A stretch of DNA of 64,000 bases from Nocardia mexicana NBRC 108244. Lineage in GTDB: Bacteria > Actinomycetota > Actinomycetes > Mycobacteriales > Mycobacteriaceae. The position numbers and the translations under genes are program-made. Below are positions 17,966 through 27,055 of this stretch, piece after piece; position 1 is the first letter of the stretch, and every line of letters starts with the position of its first letter. Under the pieces are notes generated by a model. It did no database searches and was not told the DNA's origin. It saw nothing but the letters and a program-made list of their open reading frames with translations. The DNA lies in the NCBI RefSeq assembly GCF_001613165.1, contig NZ_BDBV01000001.1, positions 124,001 through 188,000 on the forward strand. The letters are read 5' to 3'.

Positions 17966-18200
17966 ACGTCCATCATGTACGGCACCGCGCTCGTCAGAGG
18001 ATGATTCCGGGCAAACCCGCCACTGACCCCCTTGCTCCTGGTTCAGGGGAGCACGAGCGGCCTCCAGGCACTGCACCCATGGATGGGTAGCGCCTGTCCA
18101 CGAGCATGTAGTTCGCGTTCGGCGATGCCAGCGCCTTCACAGTCGCGGCGCACTGACGTATGGGTTGAGCGGGGACGGAGTTGGTTGCTTCCATAACCTT

Positions 18201-18530
18201 TCGCGCAGGAGAACCCGTTCACGCCCAGGCGGTGGTCGAGCATCGGCAAGCACGCCAGCCACTCCAAGCTGAGGGAGTACTTGGCTGGGGCGGGTGGGTT
18301 TGCGCGCGCTAGAGAAGGTGCGGATTGCCTGGCGTTACCTCGGACCCCGTTCGTAGTTCTCAGGGGTCGTCGGTGAGCGAGGTATCCAGTTCTGTCAGGG
18401 CACTGTCCTTCGCGACGTCGTGAGAGGCGGAGTAAAGGGCCGGTGTCCCGAGTCTGGTTGGGGTAGAAGAGGTTCTGGATCTGCGGATCGTTGTGGTCGA
18501 AGACGCCCCCCGTTTTTCGGGCTGCTCGGC
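18201..18530 (-). pseudogene. Decayed fragments of a replication-relaxation gene
   Basis: Two pieces resemble the intact gene at 25035-26255. Bases 18201-18310 match 25662-25770; the minus strand encodes EWLACLPMLDHRLGVNGF against ERLACSPMLDHRLGVNGF in the intact gene. Bases 18450-18505 match the 3' end near 25075-25125. The intervening part is deleted or scrambled. Both pieces keep the orientation of the intact gene. Confidence 0.7.
18410..18510. repeat. Left direct repeat bracketing the MTase-HerA-NurA cassette
   Basis: The string CGACGTCGTGAGAGG (18414-18428) followed by GAGTCTGGTTGGGG (18450-18463) and the run to 18505 recurs, with indels, at 23085-23180. The right part is derived from the 3' end of the replication-relaxation gene. 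Confidence 0.6.
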
Positions 18531-18694
18531 ACTGGGATCGTACCGAGGTCGTGTGAGCGATACAGCACCTTCGGTGACGTGCGATCCGCTGGACGGTCGC
18601 GGAGGGTGTTATACGATTGCCGCGCTAGTCGCCGAGAGCATGAATCGCCCCCTCGATCGGAACACGCGCACTATTCGAGATATGTTCCACGCCA

Positions 18695-19591
18695 ATGGGA
18701 TACCCTGTATCGGTGCCGCCACTTCCATCGCCATCGTCCAGTGCAGGGGTCCGGACGAACGACCATACCGACGAGCCGGAGGTTGGCCCGTTCCTGAAGT
18801 GGCCTGGCGGCAAGCGCTGGTTTGTCGAGATGCATTCACACCTCTTCCGCGGTCGCCGGTTCGATCGATATATCGAGCCGTTCCTCGGTGCTGGCTCGGT
18901 GTATTTTCACATCAAGCCGGAGCGGGCTGTTCTAGGGGATCTCAATGAGGACCTGATGACCGTGTATCGCGGCATCCAGCAGGATCCGCAGGCGATTCAG
19001 TTGCTGCTTGAGAAGCATCATCTCAACCACAACAAGGAGCACTATTACGAGGTACGTCAGCGCGTTCCCTCATTGCTGGCCGACCGAGCAGCACGCATAA
19101 TTTACCTGAACAGAACTTGCTTCAATGGCATATATCGCGTGAACCAGCGCGGAGAATTTAATGTCCCTATTGGTAATAGAACCCGAGTTGTGCGAGACAC
19201 CGATAACTTCCCTGGCGTGTCCGAGTTGCTGGCGGGCGCAGAGTTGCGGCACGGTGACTTCGAACCCCTCGTGGACGAAGCACAACCGGGCGATCTAGTC
19301 TTCCTCGATCCACCTTACACCGTCCGGCACAACAGCAACGGTTTTATCAAATACAACGAGCAGCTGTTCTCCTGGGACGACCAGGAGCGGCTAGCGAAAG
19401 CTGCGACGCGAGCGGCAGAACGCGGTGCGCACGTGATTGTCACCAATGCGAATCACGACACAGTTCGAAAGCTCTACCCGACCAGGGCTTTCAGGTCTAG
19501 GCGCGTAAGTCGATTCTCTTCGATATCTGCGTCAAGCGAGAGTCGTCAGCACTTCGAAGAATTGATCATTATCAGCAAACAAAAAAGATAG
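18695..19591 (+). CDS. D12-class DNA adenine-N6 methyltransferase
   Basis: The 298-residue enzyme carries the AdoMet motif FLKWPGGK (residues 33-40), YIEPFLGAGSVYFHI, NLN-type NRTCFNGIYRVN and the catalytic DPPY (205-208). This motif order belongs to Dam/DpnM-like adenine methyltransferases. It would methylate host DNA at an unknown site. It lies 23 bases upstream of a HerA gene on the same strand, so methylation may mark self DNA for the HerA-NurA pair. The ATG at 18695 is the first start; GTG at 18713 is an alternative. GC content is below that of chromosomal genes. Confidence 0.93.
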   Translation: MGYPVSVPPLPSPSSSAGVRTNDHTDEPEVGPFLKWPGGKRWFVEMHSHLFRGRRFDRYIEPFLGAGSVYFHIKPERAVLGDLNEDLMTVYRGIQQDPQAIQLLLEKHHLNHNKEHYYEVRQRVPSLLADRAARIIYLNRTCFNGIYRVNQRGEFNVPIGNRTRVVRDTDNFPGVSELLAGAELRHGDFEPLVDEAQPGDLVFLDPPYTVRHNSNGFIKYNEQLFSWDDQERLAKAATRAAERGAHVIVTNANHDTVRKLYPTRAFRSRRVSRFSSISASSESRQHFEELIIISKQKR

Positions 19592-19614
19592 TAGTCGACC
19601 GAAAGGGGGAGGTC

Positions 19615-21654
19615 GTGCAACCAGATGATTTCTTTGCACGCCTTGACTATCAGGAGACGCCGCTCGCGGCGTTGACTGAATTTCTGGATGCTGAGGAGCG
19701 CTTCGAACACGCTCAGCAGGTCGATAAGATGCGCTTTGTCGGTTACGTGCTAGAACTCGGGTACGACACGGCGACCATCATCACCTCCGACCCGTATAAG
19801 GTTGCGGTAGGAGGCATTCCGAGAGGCTCGTTCCTGATCTTGGCTGCCCACAACCTGAAGGGGCTGCCACCGCACTTCACGCTTCTGCGGGTCAGTGAAA
19901 CCGCGCCGACACCACTGTCGATGCAGGTACAGCAGACCTACTTCGAGCTTCACAAGAAGTCCATGCCTGAGTTGGATGTGTGGACGCAAAGCGAGCTGCA
20001 ATGGGGGGCTTTGAAATGCGCTGTGCTCGGAATGTTCTATCCGGACAAGACCGACCGCACCAAGGTTGCCTTCTCAGGTGACGTGAACACCGTGGTGAGC
20101 GCACACCGATACCGCGTCTATGCCCCGAACGAAGCGCTGCTGGACCTCATCGTCAATGGCCTGGTTCAAAGACAAGCAGGCAAGCCACTCTCAATCGGGG
20201 AGCTGCGCCCGACCGAGAACGAGCTGGCGGCAATCCTCGACAGCGACGCAGGGAAATCGGTGTCCACAACGGTGAAGGTGTCCGTGCAGGACTTCAAGGG
20301 TGCTCGCACGGCCATGTTCGGCAAGACGCGGCTGGGGAAATCGAACGTCGTCAAGCTTCTGGTCCAGGCAATCATCGACTCCACCAAGAGCGATCGATCC
20401 GTCGGTCAACTGATCTTCGACATCAACGGGGAATACGCCAACGATAACGAGTGGGAGAACTCGAAGTCCATTCGCAGCGCCAACGAGGAAGTGTCCGAAG
20501 TTTATGCGTTGACGCAGCGTGAAAGTACACCGTCGAAGCCGTTGCGATTGAATTTCTATGAACAGCCGGCATCGGCTCTCGATATCCTGGGCTCGCTGCT
20601 GTCGAAGGACAACAAGAAGTCGGATTATATCGAGGGGTTCGCGAGCGTCGCCCTGCCGTCGGTTGAGGAGGTTCAGAACGACAACGACCCCAGCAGCCAC
20701 ACAAGAGGCATGCGACGTATCCAAGCATTCTGGGCGATCCTCCATGTCGCTGGATATCCAGCCGACGAAGGTCGTATGGCGAAGCTGCGGAAGACAGATG
20801 ATGGAAAATGGTTCACAATCAGATCCTCGGCCAGCGTCCTCGACCCCGCGTTCAGCCAGGACGCTCGAAAAGCAGCATATGGAACGGATGACCCGCCATC
20901 CAAGCCGCAAACGCTGGACCAGCTCGTCGAAGAATACCGAGCTATTATCGATTTCTATCGTCTCGAGCTGAAAGATGACGACAAACGCAAGAAGGCCCAT
21001 GAGGAGCTGTCCCGGAAGTTCAGTGCCGACGACCGAGCTCTATTCGATTTCCTGGTTCCGAGACGTTCATCCAGCACCGGCGCCACCCTGTTGAACCGCT
21101 ACCGGAAGTACCACCACCCCCACGCGTCCGATTTCGAACGTGAGGTTCTGGAGTCGCTCGATGCTGGCAAGACGGTGATTCTCGACCTTGGCAACGCTAC
21201 CGATCAGATTCGTGAGTTCTTCGCAGATAGCCTGTCCCGCGCGATATTTCGCCATCAAGAGGACAAGTTCACCGCGGCAGATCTGGGGCAACACTACGTG
21301 CAACTCTACTTCGAAGAAGCACACAACCTGTTCCCCGCGAAGGCCGACCTCAAAGCCGTCTACGCACGGTTCGCCAAGGAGGGCGCCAAGTTCCATATCG
21401 GAATGACCTATTCCACGCAGTCACCGTCGACCATCTACGGGGAGCTGCTGAGCCAGACCGAGAACTTCTTCGTCGGCCACCTGTCCTCTTCGGATGAAAC
21501 ACGGGCACTCGGACGGCTGCAACGAGCTTTCGTCGGCGTTGAGGAGGAGATCATGCGTTCGCGCACACCAGGTTTCATGCGGATGCTCACCCAATCCCAC
21601 CGGTTCGTTGTCCCTGTCCAAGCGAAGCTGTTCGAAGCCGGAGGTGGGCGCTGA
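19615..21654 (+). CDS. HerA-like DNA translocase ATPase
   Basis: The 679-residue ATPase has a Walker A GKTRLGKS (residues 236-243) and a Walker B with the HerA/FtsK-type double acidic EEAH (Glu567-Glu568). It also carries an N-terminal beta-barrel-like region and a C-terminal Arg-finger region (SDETRALGRLQRAF). HerA proteins form hexameric rings that thread DNA to a partner nuclease. The GTG start at 19615 follows AAGGGGGAGG. The next gene encodes the matching NurA nuclease two bases downstream, which fixes the role. A HAS-barrel boundary cannot be drawn exactly by eye. Confidence 0.9.
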   Translation: MQPDDFFARLDYQETPLAALTEFLDAEERFEHAQQVDKMRFVGYVLELGYDTATIITSDPYKVAVGGIPRGSFLILAAHNLKGLPPHFTLLRVSETAPTPLSMQVQQTYFELHKKSMPELDVWTQSELQWGALKCAVLGMFYPDKTDRTKVAFSGDVNTVVSAHRYRVYAPNEALLDLIVNGLVQRQAGKPLSIGELRPTENELAAILDSDAGKSVSTTVKVSVQDFKGARTAMFGKTRLGKSNVVKLLVQAIIDSTKSDRSVGQLIFDINGEYANDNEWENSKSIRSANEEVSEVYALTQRESTPSKPLRLNFYEQPASALDILGSLLSKDNKKSDYIEGFASVALPSVEEVQNDNDPSSHTRGMRRIQAFWAILHVAGYPADEGRMAKLRKTDDGKWFTIRSSASVLDPAFSQDARKAAYGTDDPPSKPQTLDQLVEEYRAIIDFYRLELKDDDKRKKAHEELSRKFSADDRALFDFLVPRRSSSTGATLLNRYRKYHHPHASDFEREVLESLDAGKTVILDLGNATDQIREFFADSLSRAIFRHQEDKFTAADLGQHYVQLYFEEAHNLFPAKADLKAVYARFAKEGAKFHIGMTYSTQSPSTIYGELLSQTENFFVGHLSSSDETRALGRLQRAFVGVEEEIMRSRTPGFMRMLTQSHRFVVPVQAKLFEAGGGR

Positions 21655-21655
21655 T

Positions 21656-22993
21656 ATGCCATATCAGGGTGGAGAACGCCTCACGTCGACCGAACGGGCC
21701 AGCAAACTTGGGCATCTGGAGGTGGTGAAGAGCCCGTTCGTCAAACAGTTGGTCGACCAGTTCGAACGGCCCGAACCCACCGACGACGAGCCGGGCAAGC
21801 ACCTGTGGACCGCATTCGACCCCACCGCCATCGAACCGTTGAACCTGGTCCTTGCCGTCGATGGATCCTTCCAGCCTGTCACCTCCGACGACTACCCACC
21901 CCGGTCGCTCGCATTCATCAAGACGGCACTCGTGCGGATCGATCGCCGCCAGCTCGACCGGATCGACAAGGAGCTGCCGCACCCGGTGCTGATGAAGGCG
22001 CTGATGGCAGAGTCGGCACTGCAATCATCGACAGTGCTGCCGCTGCGGAACATCCGCGTCCCAGGCACCTCGAACTACCACCTTGTTCGCACCATCGTCC
22101 GAGACTCCTTCCAGATCGAATCCGACGGCCTGGTCCACGAGACATTGAAGTGGCTTGCGTACCGCAAATGGCGGACCGGAGAACGATCAGCATCGCCGCA
22201 GTTCCGCTGCCCCCACTGCCCCGACGACATCAACGGCCTCCCCTACGACGCCGACGCCGGTACATGCAACCACTGCGGCGGTGAGGTCTACCTGTCGGAC
22301 ATGATCGGCTTCCACCTCGAGATGGGCGAAGACCAAGCGCCCGACAGCGTGGCGTCGGCGTACATGCTGATGCACGAAACCCTGCTGCTGTTCTCAGTAA
22401 TCCGCCACTTCTGGGACCGCGGCGACCAATCGTCCCTGAGTAACGTCCTGCTGATCAAAGACGGACCTCTATCACTGCGTGGCCAGTACTCCAAGCTGGT
22501 CGACAACATCCGCGACCTACTCGCATACGCCAAAGGCCTAGGATGCCCCATCCACCTCATCGGCCAAGAGAAAAGCGGCCGGTTCGTCGACCATCTCCGA
22601 GAAATAGAGCGCTTCACCGAACCGAAGGCCACTGGCGACCTGGCTCATTACGCCGTCCTGTCCCACCGATATGTCCGTGAAGACGTTGACCACGCCGCCG
22701 ACCGCGTCAATCCCTACGGACTGAAGACCAACTACGGCGAGAAGGTACTGGTCAAACTGGATCCGCACACGTCGATGGTGCTGTCCGTGCCGACCGGCGC
22801 CTACAACCCCGATCCGGACTTCCCCTCGGGCAAGGACGACATGATCGGTCTCGATCGAATCCTTGCAACCCTGCCCAGGATCATCAGCTATCAGCACGAA
22901 GGTGCACTCGTGCCCATCGCGTTGGCTCACGGTGTCGCATCGCTGTCGTCGTACCCGTCCGCCGCTGTACTGAAGCTATTTGCCGGGCTGTAG
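21656..22993 (+). CDS. NurA-family nuclease with inserted zinc ribbon
   Basis: The 445-residue protein shows the NurA active-site strand LVLAVDGSF (Asp69) and the second acidic motif LLIKDGPLSL (residues 266-275), both known metal ligands of NurA nucleases. Between them is a CxxC...CxxC zinc ribbon (Cys184/187 and Cys204/207). NurA nucleases degrade DNA fed by HerA. The ATG at 21656 follows GGAGGT and the HerA stop by one base, so the two are translationally coupled. With the methyltransferase upstream, this looks like a three-gene restriction-like defence unit. That role is inferred from context. Confidence 0.88.
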   Translation: MPYQGGERLTSTERASKLGHLEVVKSPFVKQLVDQFERPEPTDDEPGKHLWTAFDPTAIEPLNLVLAVDGSFQPVTSDDYPPRSLAFIKTALVRIDRRQLDRIDKELPHPVLMKALMAESALQSSTVLPLRNIRVPGTSNYHLVRTIVRDSFQIESDGLVHETLKWLAYRKWRTGERSASPQFRCPHCPDDINGLPYDADAGTCNHCGGEVYLSDMIGFHLEMGEDQAPDSVASAYMLMHETLLLFSVIRHFWDRGDQSSLSNVLLIKDGPLSLRGQYSKLVDNIRDLLAYAKGLGCPIHLIGQEKSGRFVDHLREIERFTEPKATGDLAHYAVLSHRYVREDVDHAADRVNPYGLKTNYGEKVLVKLDPHTSMVLSVPTGAYNPDPDFPSGKDDMIGLDRILATLPRIISYQHEGALVPIALAHGVASLSSYPSAAVLKLFAGL

Positions 22994-23615
22994 GAGTCTG
23001 TCCCCCGCCCCCCTGGCGGGCCGCACTCGGGCGGTTGTGGCTGTCAACCAGGGGTGCCCAATTCGATCAACAAGCCCCACCTCTGCGACGTCGTCAGAGG
23101 AATCCAGGTAGGGGTTATGTCGAGTCCGGTTGGGGAAGAGGAGGCAATCTGAAGATCGTCGTGGCCGAAGGCTGTCTCGTTGGCGGACCTGGCCGTCGAC
23201 GCCATGGAGACTTTGGTCGAATCACCGCCTTCCCACGGAGGTCGGCCCGCTCGCTGATACCCTCCAAGGTGCGATAAGAGCCTCGCGCCAATCTCCGAAC
23301 AACTCGACGATAACACCCAAGATGACTCATCAAGTAGTGTGGCTTTTTCTTGTACGCCTCAAGGATCTCGTTGGCCACCATTGCAGGGTAAAAACACATT
23401 CGCGGGCGCGCGCCAGGCATCTCCGATAATCACGGTGCGCCGAATTCAATGAGATGGGTGTCTTATTTTGGTAATGGCTTGACAACACCCGGGGCATGGA
23501 GCGTTCATGGATATGCAACCCCCGAACCGATACCGCGAAACATTTCTGAACGGGGCGCGCATCCCGGCCGGGATATGACCAATCAACCAAACCCGTCTAT
23601 TCAAGGGGAAAAGTC
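22994..23615. other. Non-coding gap after NurA
   Basis: It contains the right bracketing repeat (23085-23180). A weak minus-strand frame at 23200-23420 (FYPAMVANEILEAYKKKP...) has no clear start signal. A likely promoter for the next gene is TTGACA near 23469. No convincing gene is present. Confidence 0.4.
23085..23180. repeat. Right direct repeat bracketing the MTase-HerA-NurA cassette
   Basis: CGACGTCGTCAGAGG and CGAGTCCGGTTGGGG align with 18414-18463, and the following bases to GTGGCCGAAGGCTGTCTCG align with 25075-25130 of the replication-relaxation gene. Confidence 0.6.
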
Positions 23616-24848
23616 ATGTCCACAACATCATCGGAAACCAGCCGTGCCGACAACGAGGACGCCCTGTGGCAGGCCCTGAATACCCAACCCATGGCGACTA
23701 CCGGCGAACTGTCCGCCGCCGCCGGAATTACAGCGTCCAGCGCCCGCAAGATCCTGGCCCGATGGACCGACGACAACACGGTCACCCGCCACGCCGATGA
23801 CTCCAACGGCCCGCACCGCTGGACCGTGACCACCAGCGACACCGTGACGCCACCGGTGCCGAACACGGCCGCTACGGGCACCGACACGGCCCGGGAACCG
23901 GCGGCCCCGGACACCGATATCGCCGCCCAGGACACGGATACGCGGCCCGCCGAACCGGCCACCGACACCGCCGCACCCCCGGCGGATGTGCCCGCCGCAC
24001 CTGAACCGGCCCCCGAGGCCGACGATGCCGTCACACCGGACGACGCGGATTCGGCCGAGCTGCCCGACGACGACAGCGATTCCCTGTTTGGTGCGCCGTG
24101 CCCGATCGCGGTCGGTGACGAGGTCGCCAACCGGTACCACCGGTCCTGGCGCGGGTGGGTGACCGAGATGCGGTGTCAGGACGGTATCGCCGGGTGCATC
24201 ATCGAAACCCCCGATGGCGCGCAAAGTTCCATTCCGCCGTGGGCGCTGGTTCCCGCCGGGCCGGACGGCGTCGGCGAGGAGTGGCAGCAGCAGATGGACG
24301 CCCTGATCGCGGCCCAGCATGACCGCGCGGTCCACGAGCTGGCCGACCGGTCTACCGCCGCGCGTGAACACCTCGAGCAGCTTTCCCAGCGGCTCGGCGG
24401 CATCGCGACGGCGCTGGGCACCGGAACCGTTGTCCCGCACGACGACACCGCGCCGATCGCGGATTACGCGGGCGATCTCGAGGCCGCTATGGCCGATCTG
24501 AACGGCTTCCGCACCCTGGTCACCGGCTCGGGACTGCTGACCGTCGATGAGATCAAGCGGGCCACCGCCCGCCCGACCGGCATGCGTTCCACCGTCAGCG
24601 CCCCGAATCACGGCACGGCCGAGAAGCTTCCCCCGGGCGGGTTGCGCGGCATGGTGGAGGACGCGCTGCGCGACAACCCGGGCCGTAGCTTCACCACCAC
24701 GGTGCTCAAGCACATGCTCGACCAGGAATACCAGCGGAACATCTCGAGCGGCGCGATCAGCAACGCCCTGGACAAGCTGACCGAACAGGGCGTAGCGCGC
24801 CGAATCAGCGACACCCCCCGAACCTGGGCACTGGCCGAGAACCCCTGA
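23616..24848 (+). CDS. Winged-helix protein of the element, Pro/Ala/Asp-rich linker
   Basis: The 410-residue protein has an N-terminal winged-helix domain (ALWQALNTQPMATTGELSAAAGITASSARKIL, residues ~16-50), a long Pro/Ala/Thr/Asp linker (75-160), a small beta domain (NRYHRSWRGWVTEMRCQDG), a helical region and a C-terminal winged-helix (RGMVEDALRDNPGRSFTTT ... NALDKLTEQGVARRI). Two DNA-binding domains joined by a flexible linker suggest a partition, replication or regulatory role on the element. The ATG at 23616 has GGGGA upstream. It converges with the replication-relaxation operon and is followed by a hairpin. Confidence 0.65.
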   Translation: MSTTSSETSRADNEDALWQALNTQPMATTGELSAAAGITASSARKILARWTDDNTVTRHADDSNGPHRWTVTTSDTVTPPVPNTAATGTDTAREPAAPDTDIAAQDTDTRPAEPATDTAAPPADVPAAPEPAPEADDAVTPDDADSAELPDDDSDSLFGAPCPIAVGDEVANRYHRSWRGWVTEMRCQDGIAGCIIETPDGAQSSIPPWALVPAGPDGVGEEWQQQMDALIAAQHDRAVHELADRSTAAREHLEQLSQRLGGIATALGTGTVVPHDDTAPIADYAGDLEAAMADLNGFRTLVTGSGLLTVDEIKRATARPTGMRSTVSAPNHGTAEKLPPGGLRGMVEDALRDNPGRSFTTTVLKHMLDQEYQRNISSGAISNALDKLTEQGVARRISDTPRTWALAENP

Positions 24849-24861
24849 AAACCGCCCCTGA

Positions 24862-24892
24862 GTGGGGAACCGGCACCAGCCGGTTCCCCCAC
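24862..24892 (+). terminator. Hairpin after the winged-helix gene
   Basis: GTGGGGAACCGG (24862-24873) pairs with CCGGTTCCCCCAC (24880-24892) across a short loop. There is no T-tract. It could serve both convergent genes. Confidence 0.5.
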
Positions 24893-25034
24893 TACCCGCT
24901 TGTCCGCCGCCATCATCACCGACCGCCGCGACACGTGCCGATCGTGCGGGACCCTGGGCCGATCACGACCCGCTGACCGGCGAACGTATGCCGGGACGGC
25001 GTCGGCGCGCGCCCGCATCCAACGGACATGATTG

Positions 25035-26255
25035 TCACCAGCCGTATTCCGTCGTCGGCGGCGTGGGGCGCACCTGGTTGGGGTAGAGGAGGTTCTGGAT
25101 CTGGGGATCGTGGTAGCCGAAGGCTGCCTCGGTGTAGGGCTGCCAGACGCTGGCGTCGTGGTTGATCCGGGGGCCGCGTTCGGGAAGATCGGCCAGCGCC
25201 AGCCGTTCGGCGACAGCATCGCCGCCGTCGGCGGTCCACAGTGCCCACACCGGTCCCGCCGGACCGTCCGGGTGGTTCAGGTCGCGGCTGGTGGTCGCGA
25301 TCATCAGGCCGGGGTCGTAGCTGCCGAACGCGCGGGTCAGCGCGGTCCGTAACCCGGTCTCGCGGCGGGTCGAATGCACCGAGAACAGCAGGATCCCGAA
25401 CTTGTCGGTCGGGAACCCTTGGTAGTCAGCGAGTTTGGACGTCACGGTCTTCAACGACTCTGTGCCGGTGTCGTATTCGAGGAAGAACCGCACCATGCGG
25501 CCGTCCTGTTCCCAGCAGCCGTACCCGTCCGGGTGGAGTTGGTCGTCGCCGGAGGGATTGGTCCAGAACATCTCGGCGCATTGGCGCTCCGACCACCACA
25601 GGGTCAACCCCGGCACGGCCGGGTCGTGGTCACGCGCCGGGCTACGGTGCGCGGCCAGCGCGGCGAAGAACCCGTTCACGCCCAAGCGGTGGTCGAGCAT
25701 CGGCGAGCACGCCAGCCGCTCCAACCCGAGGGCGTACTTGGCCGGAGCAGGCGGAGTCTGCGCACGCTCCGCCGCGATCAAGCGAGCACCGGAATAGCCG
25801 AGCGCGTGCCGCGTTTGCGTGGTGCCGCCGCCGTAGAGGGACTCGCGGAAGGCGAACACCATGCCCATCTCGCGCAACTTGCGCAGCCGATCCTGCGCGC
25901 GCCGCACCGAGGAGAACTCCAGCGACGCGATCTGCTCGGTCGTGAACGCCTTGTGCTCGGACAGCAACGCCAGCAGGCGACGGTCACGATCGAGCAGACG
26001 AAACCACGCACCCGCATCCGGATGCCCGCCCCGATGCACGCCACGGCCGCGACGCCGCCCGACATGTGAATATGTATGACTATTGGTATTCATTCTGGAT
26101 TCCGCCCCCTTGCCTCGAATGCGGGCCTGAGCTGCCTTGTTGCGCTTTCCGTCTTCGGCGTTTGGGGTGGCGGCTATAGGACGCCGAGCATCCGACGCCC
26201 CATCCGCACCACCAACCGACGCCCCATCCGCCGTGTTGTCGTCGCGGCCGGTCAT
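25035..26255 (-). CDS. Replication-relaxation family protein
   Basis: The 406-residue protein has a disordered N-terminus and then the typical domain start (RDRRLLALLSEHKAFTTEQIASLEF ... RRAQDRLRKLREMGMVF), a winged-helix, followed by a nuclease-like fold (LTLWWSERQC, FFLEYDTGTESLKTVTSKLADY) and the C-terminus YGYHDPQIQNLLYPNQ-like. The family occurs in actinomycete plasmids and integrative elements and is linked with their replication. It starts with ATG at 26255, overlapping the DUF2637 stop by ATGA. Decayed copies of its 3' part occur at 16.5, 18.2-18.5 and 23.1 kb. Confidence 0.85.
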   Translation of the reverse strand: MTGRDDNTADGASVGGADGASDARRPIAATPNAEDGKRNKAAQARIRGKGAESRMNTNSHTYSHVGRRRGRGVHRGGHPDAGAWFRLLDRDRRLLALLSEHKAFTTEQIASLEFSSVRRAQDRLRKLREMGMVFAFRESLYGGGTTQTRHALGYSGARLIAAERAQTPPAPAKYALGLERLACSPMLDHRLGVNGFFAALAAHRSPARDHDPAVPGLTLWWSERQCAEMFWTNPSGDDQLHPDGYGCWEQDGRMVRFFLEYDTGTESLKTVTSKLADYQGFPTDKFGILLFSVHSTRRETGLRTALTRAFGSYDPGLMIATTSRDLNHPDGPAGPVWALWTADGGDAVAERLALADLPERGPRINHDASVWQPYTEAAFGYHDPQIQNLLYPNQVRPTPPTTEYGW

Positions 26256-27055
26256 CGGGCATCACCGCCGACCGATCGCCCTGTGCCGACTGCGCGGACC
26301 CAGACGTCCGGCCTGTCGAGGTCCACCTCGCGGTCCGCCTGCCGGTCCTCCAGGTTCGTCACCGGTCGGCCCGCTGCCTGCCACCGCCGCAGCACCTTGC
26401 GGCCGTAGTTGTTCGTGCCCGCGATCCGGTCCAGCTCCGCACCGGTCGGTGTCCGCCCCTGCGACCGCTCACTGCGGTAGTACTCCCACATGCGCTGCTC
26501 CGCCGTCAGCTCGACAGGCGAACCAGACCAGGCCGGCACCGGTGCGAGTCGCACGACCGGTGCCGCGGGTTCGGTGGTCTCGTCCGTCTCGCTGTTCTCG
26601 CTGGTGGTCTCGTCCACAGTCTCGTTGGTGGTCTCGGTGGTGTCGGCGTGATGCCGCTTCAGGGCGCGGTTCAACAACTCGACCGCGAGCAGTAATGCCA
26701 GCGGCGGGCACGCGGCGACCACGACGCTGAACACGCTCAGCACCGGGGCCGCCGCGATGTTCGCGCACAGCGACAGGCAGATTCCGAACACGAACGCCGA
26801 CCAGGCCGCCCACCGGCCGCTCCCGTTCCGCTCGCGGCCGGTCTTCCACAGCTCGACTGTTGCCAGAGTCAGGAGCCCGTCCACGATCAACGGCCAGATG
26901 CCGGCCGTCGTCTCGTCGGCGCCGAACCGCAACGCGAACTCCCGACCATGCCGATACGAGGCGTATGCCGCGCCGAGCGCGACCACGGCCGTGCAGGCGC
27001 ACTGGATCCACAACGTCCGGTCGTTCCGGCGATCCGACATGGAGATGCTGCTCAT
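26252..27055 (-). CDS. DUF2637 membrane protein (plasmid spread/transfer type)
   Basis: The 267-residue protein has several membrane helices (IQCACTAVVALGAAYASY, GIWPLIVDGLLTLATVEL, WSAFVFGICLSLCANIAAA, PPLALLLAVELLNRAL) in its first half and a Thr/Glu-rich linker with a helical C-terminal domain (GRTPTGAELDRIAGTNNYGR) that looks DNA-binding. DUF2637 proteins accompany transfer and replication genes of actinomycete plasmids. It is coupled by ATGA overlaps to the gene before and the gene after. No TraB/FtsK partner is present in the element. Confidence 0.85.
   Translation of the reverse strand: MSSISMSDRRNDRTLWIQCACTAVVALGAAYASYRHGREFALRFGADETTAGIWPLIVDGLLTLATVELWKTGRERNGSGRWAAWSAFVFGICLSLCANIAAAPVLSVFSVVVAACPPLALLLAVELLNRALKRHHADTTETTNETVDETTSENSETDETTEPAAPVVRLAPVPAWSGSPVELTAEQRMWEYYRSERSQGRTPTGAELDRIAGTNNYGRKVLRRWQAAGRPVTNLEDRQADREVDLDRPDVWVRAVGTGRSVGGDAR

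Noticed and set aside
18695..19591. Classical type II restriction-modification
   Set aside because: No separate restriction endonuclease gene is adjacent; HerA-NurA follows instead.
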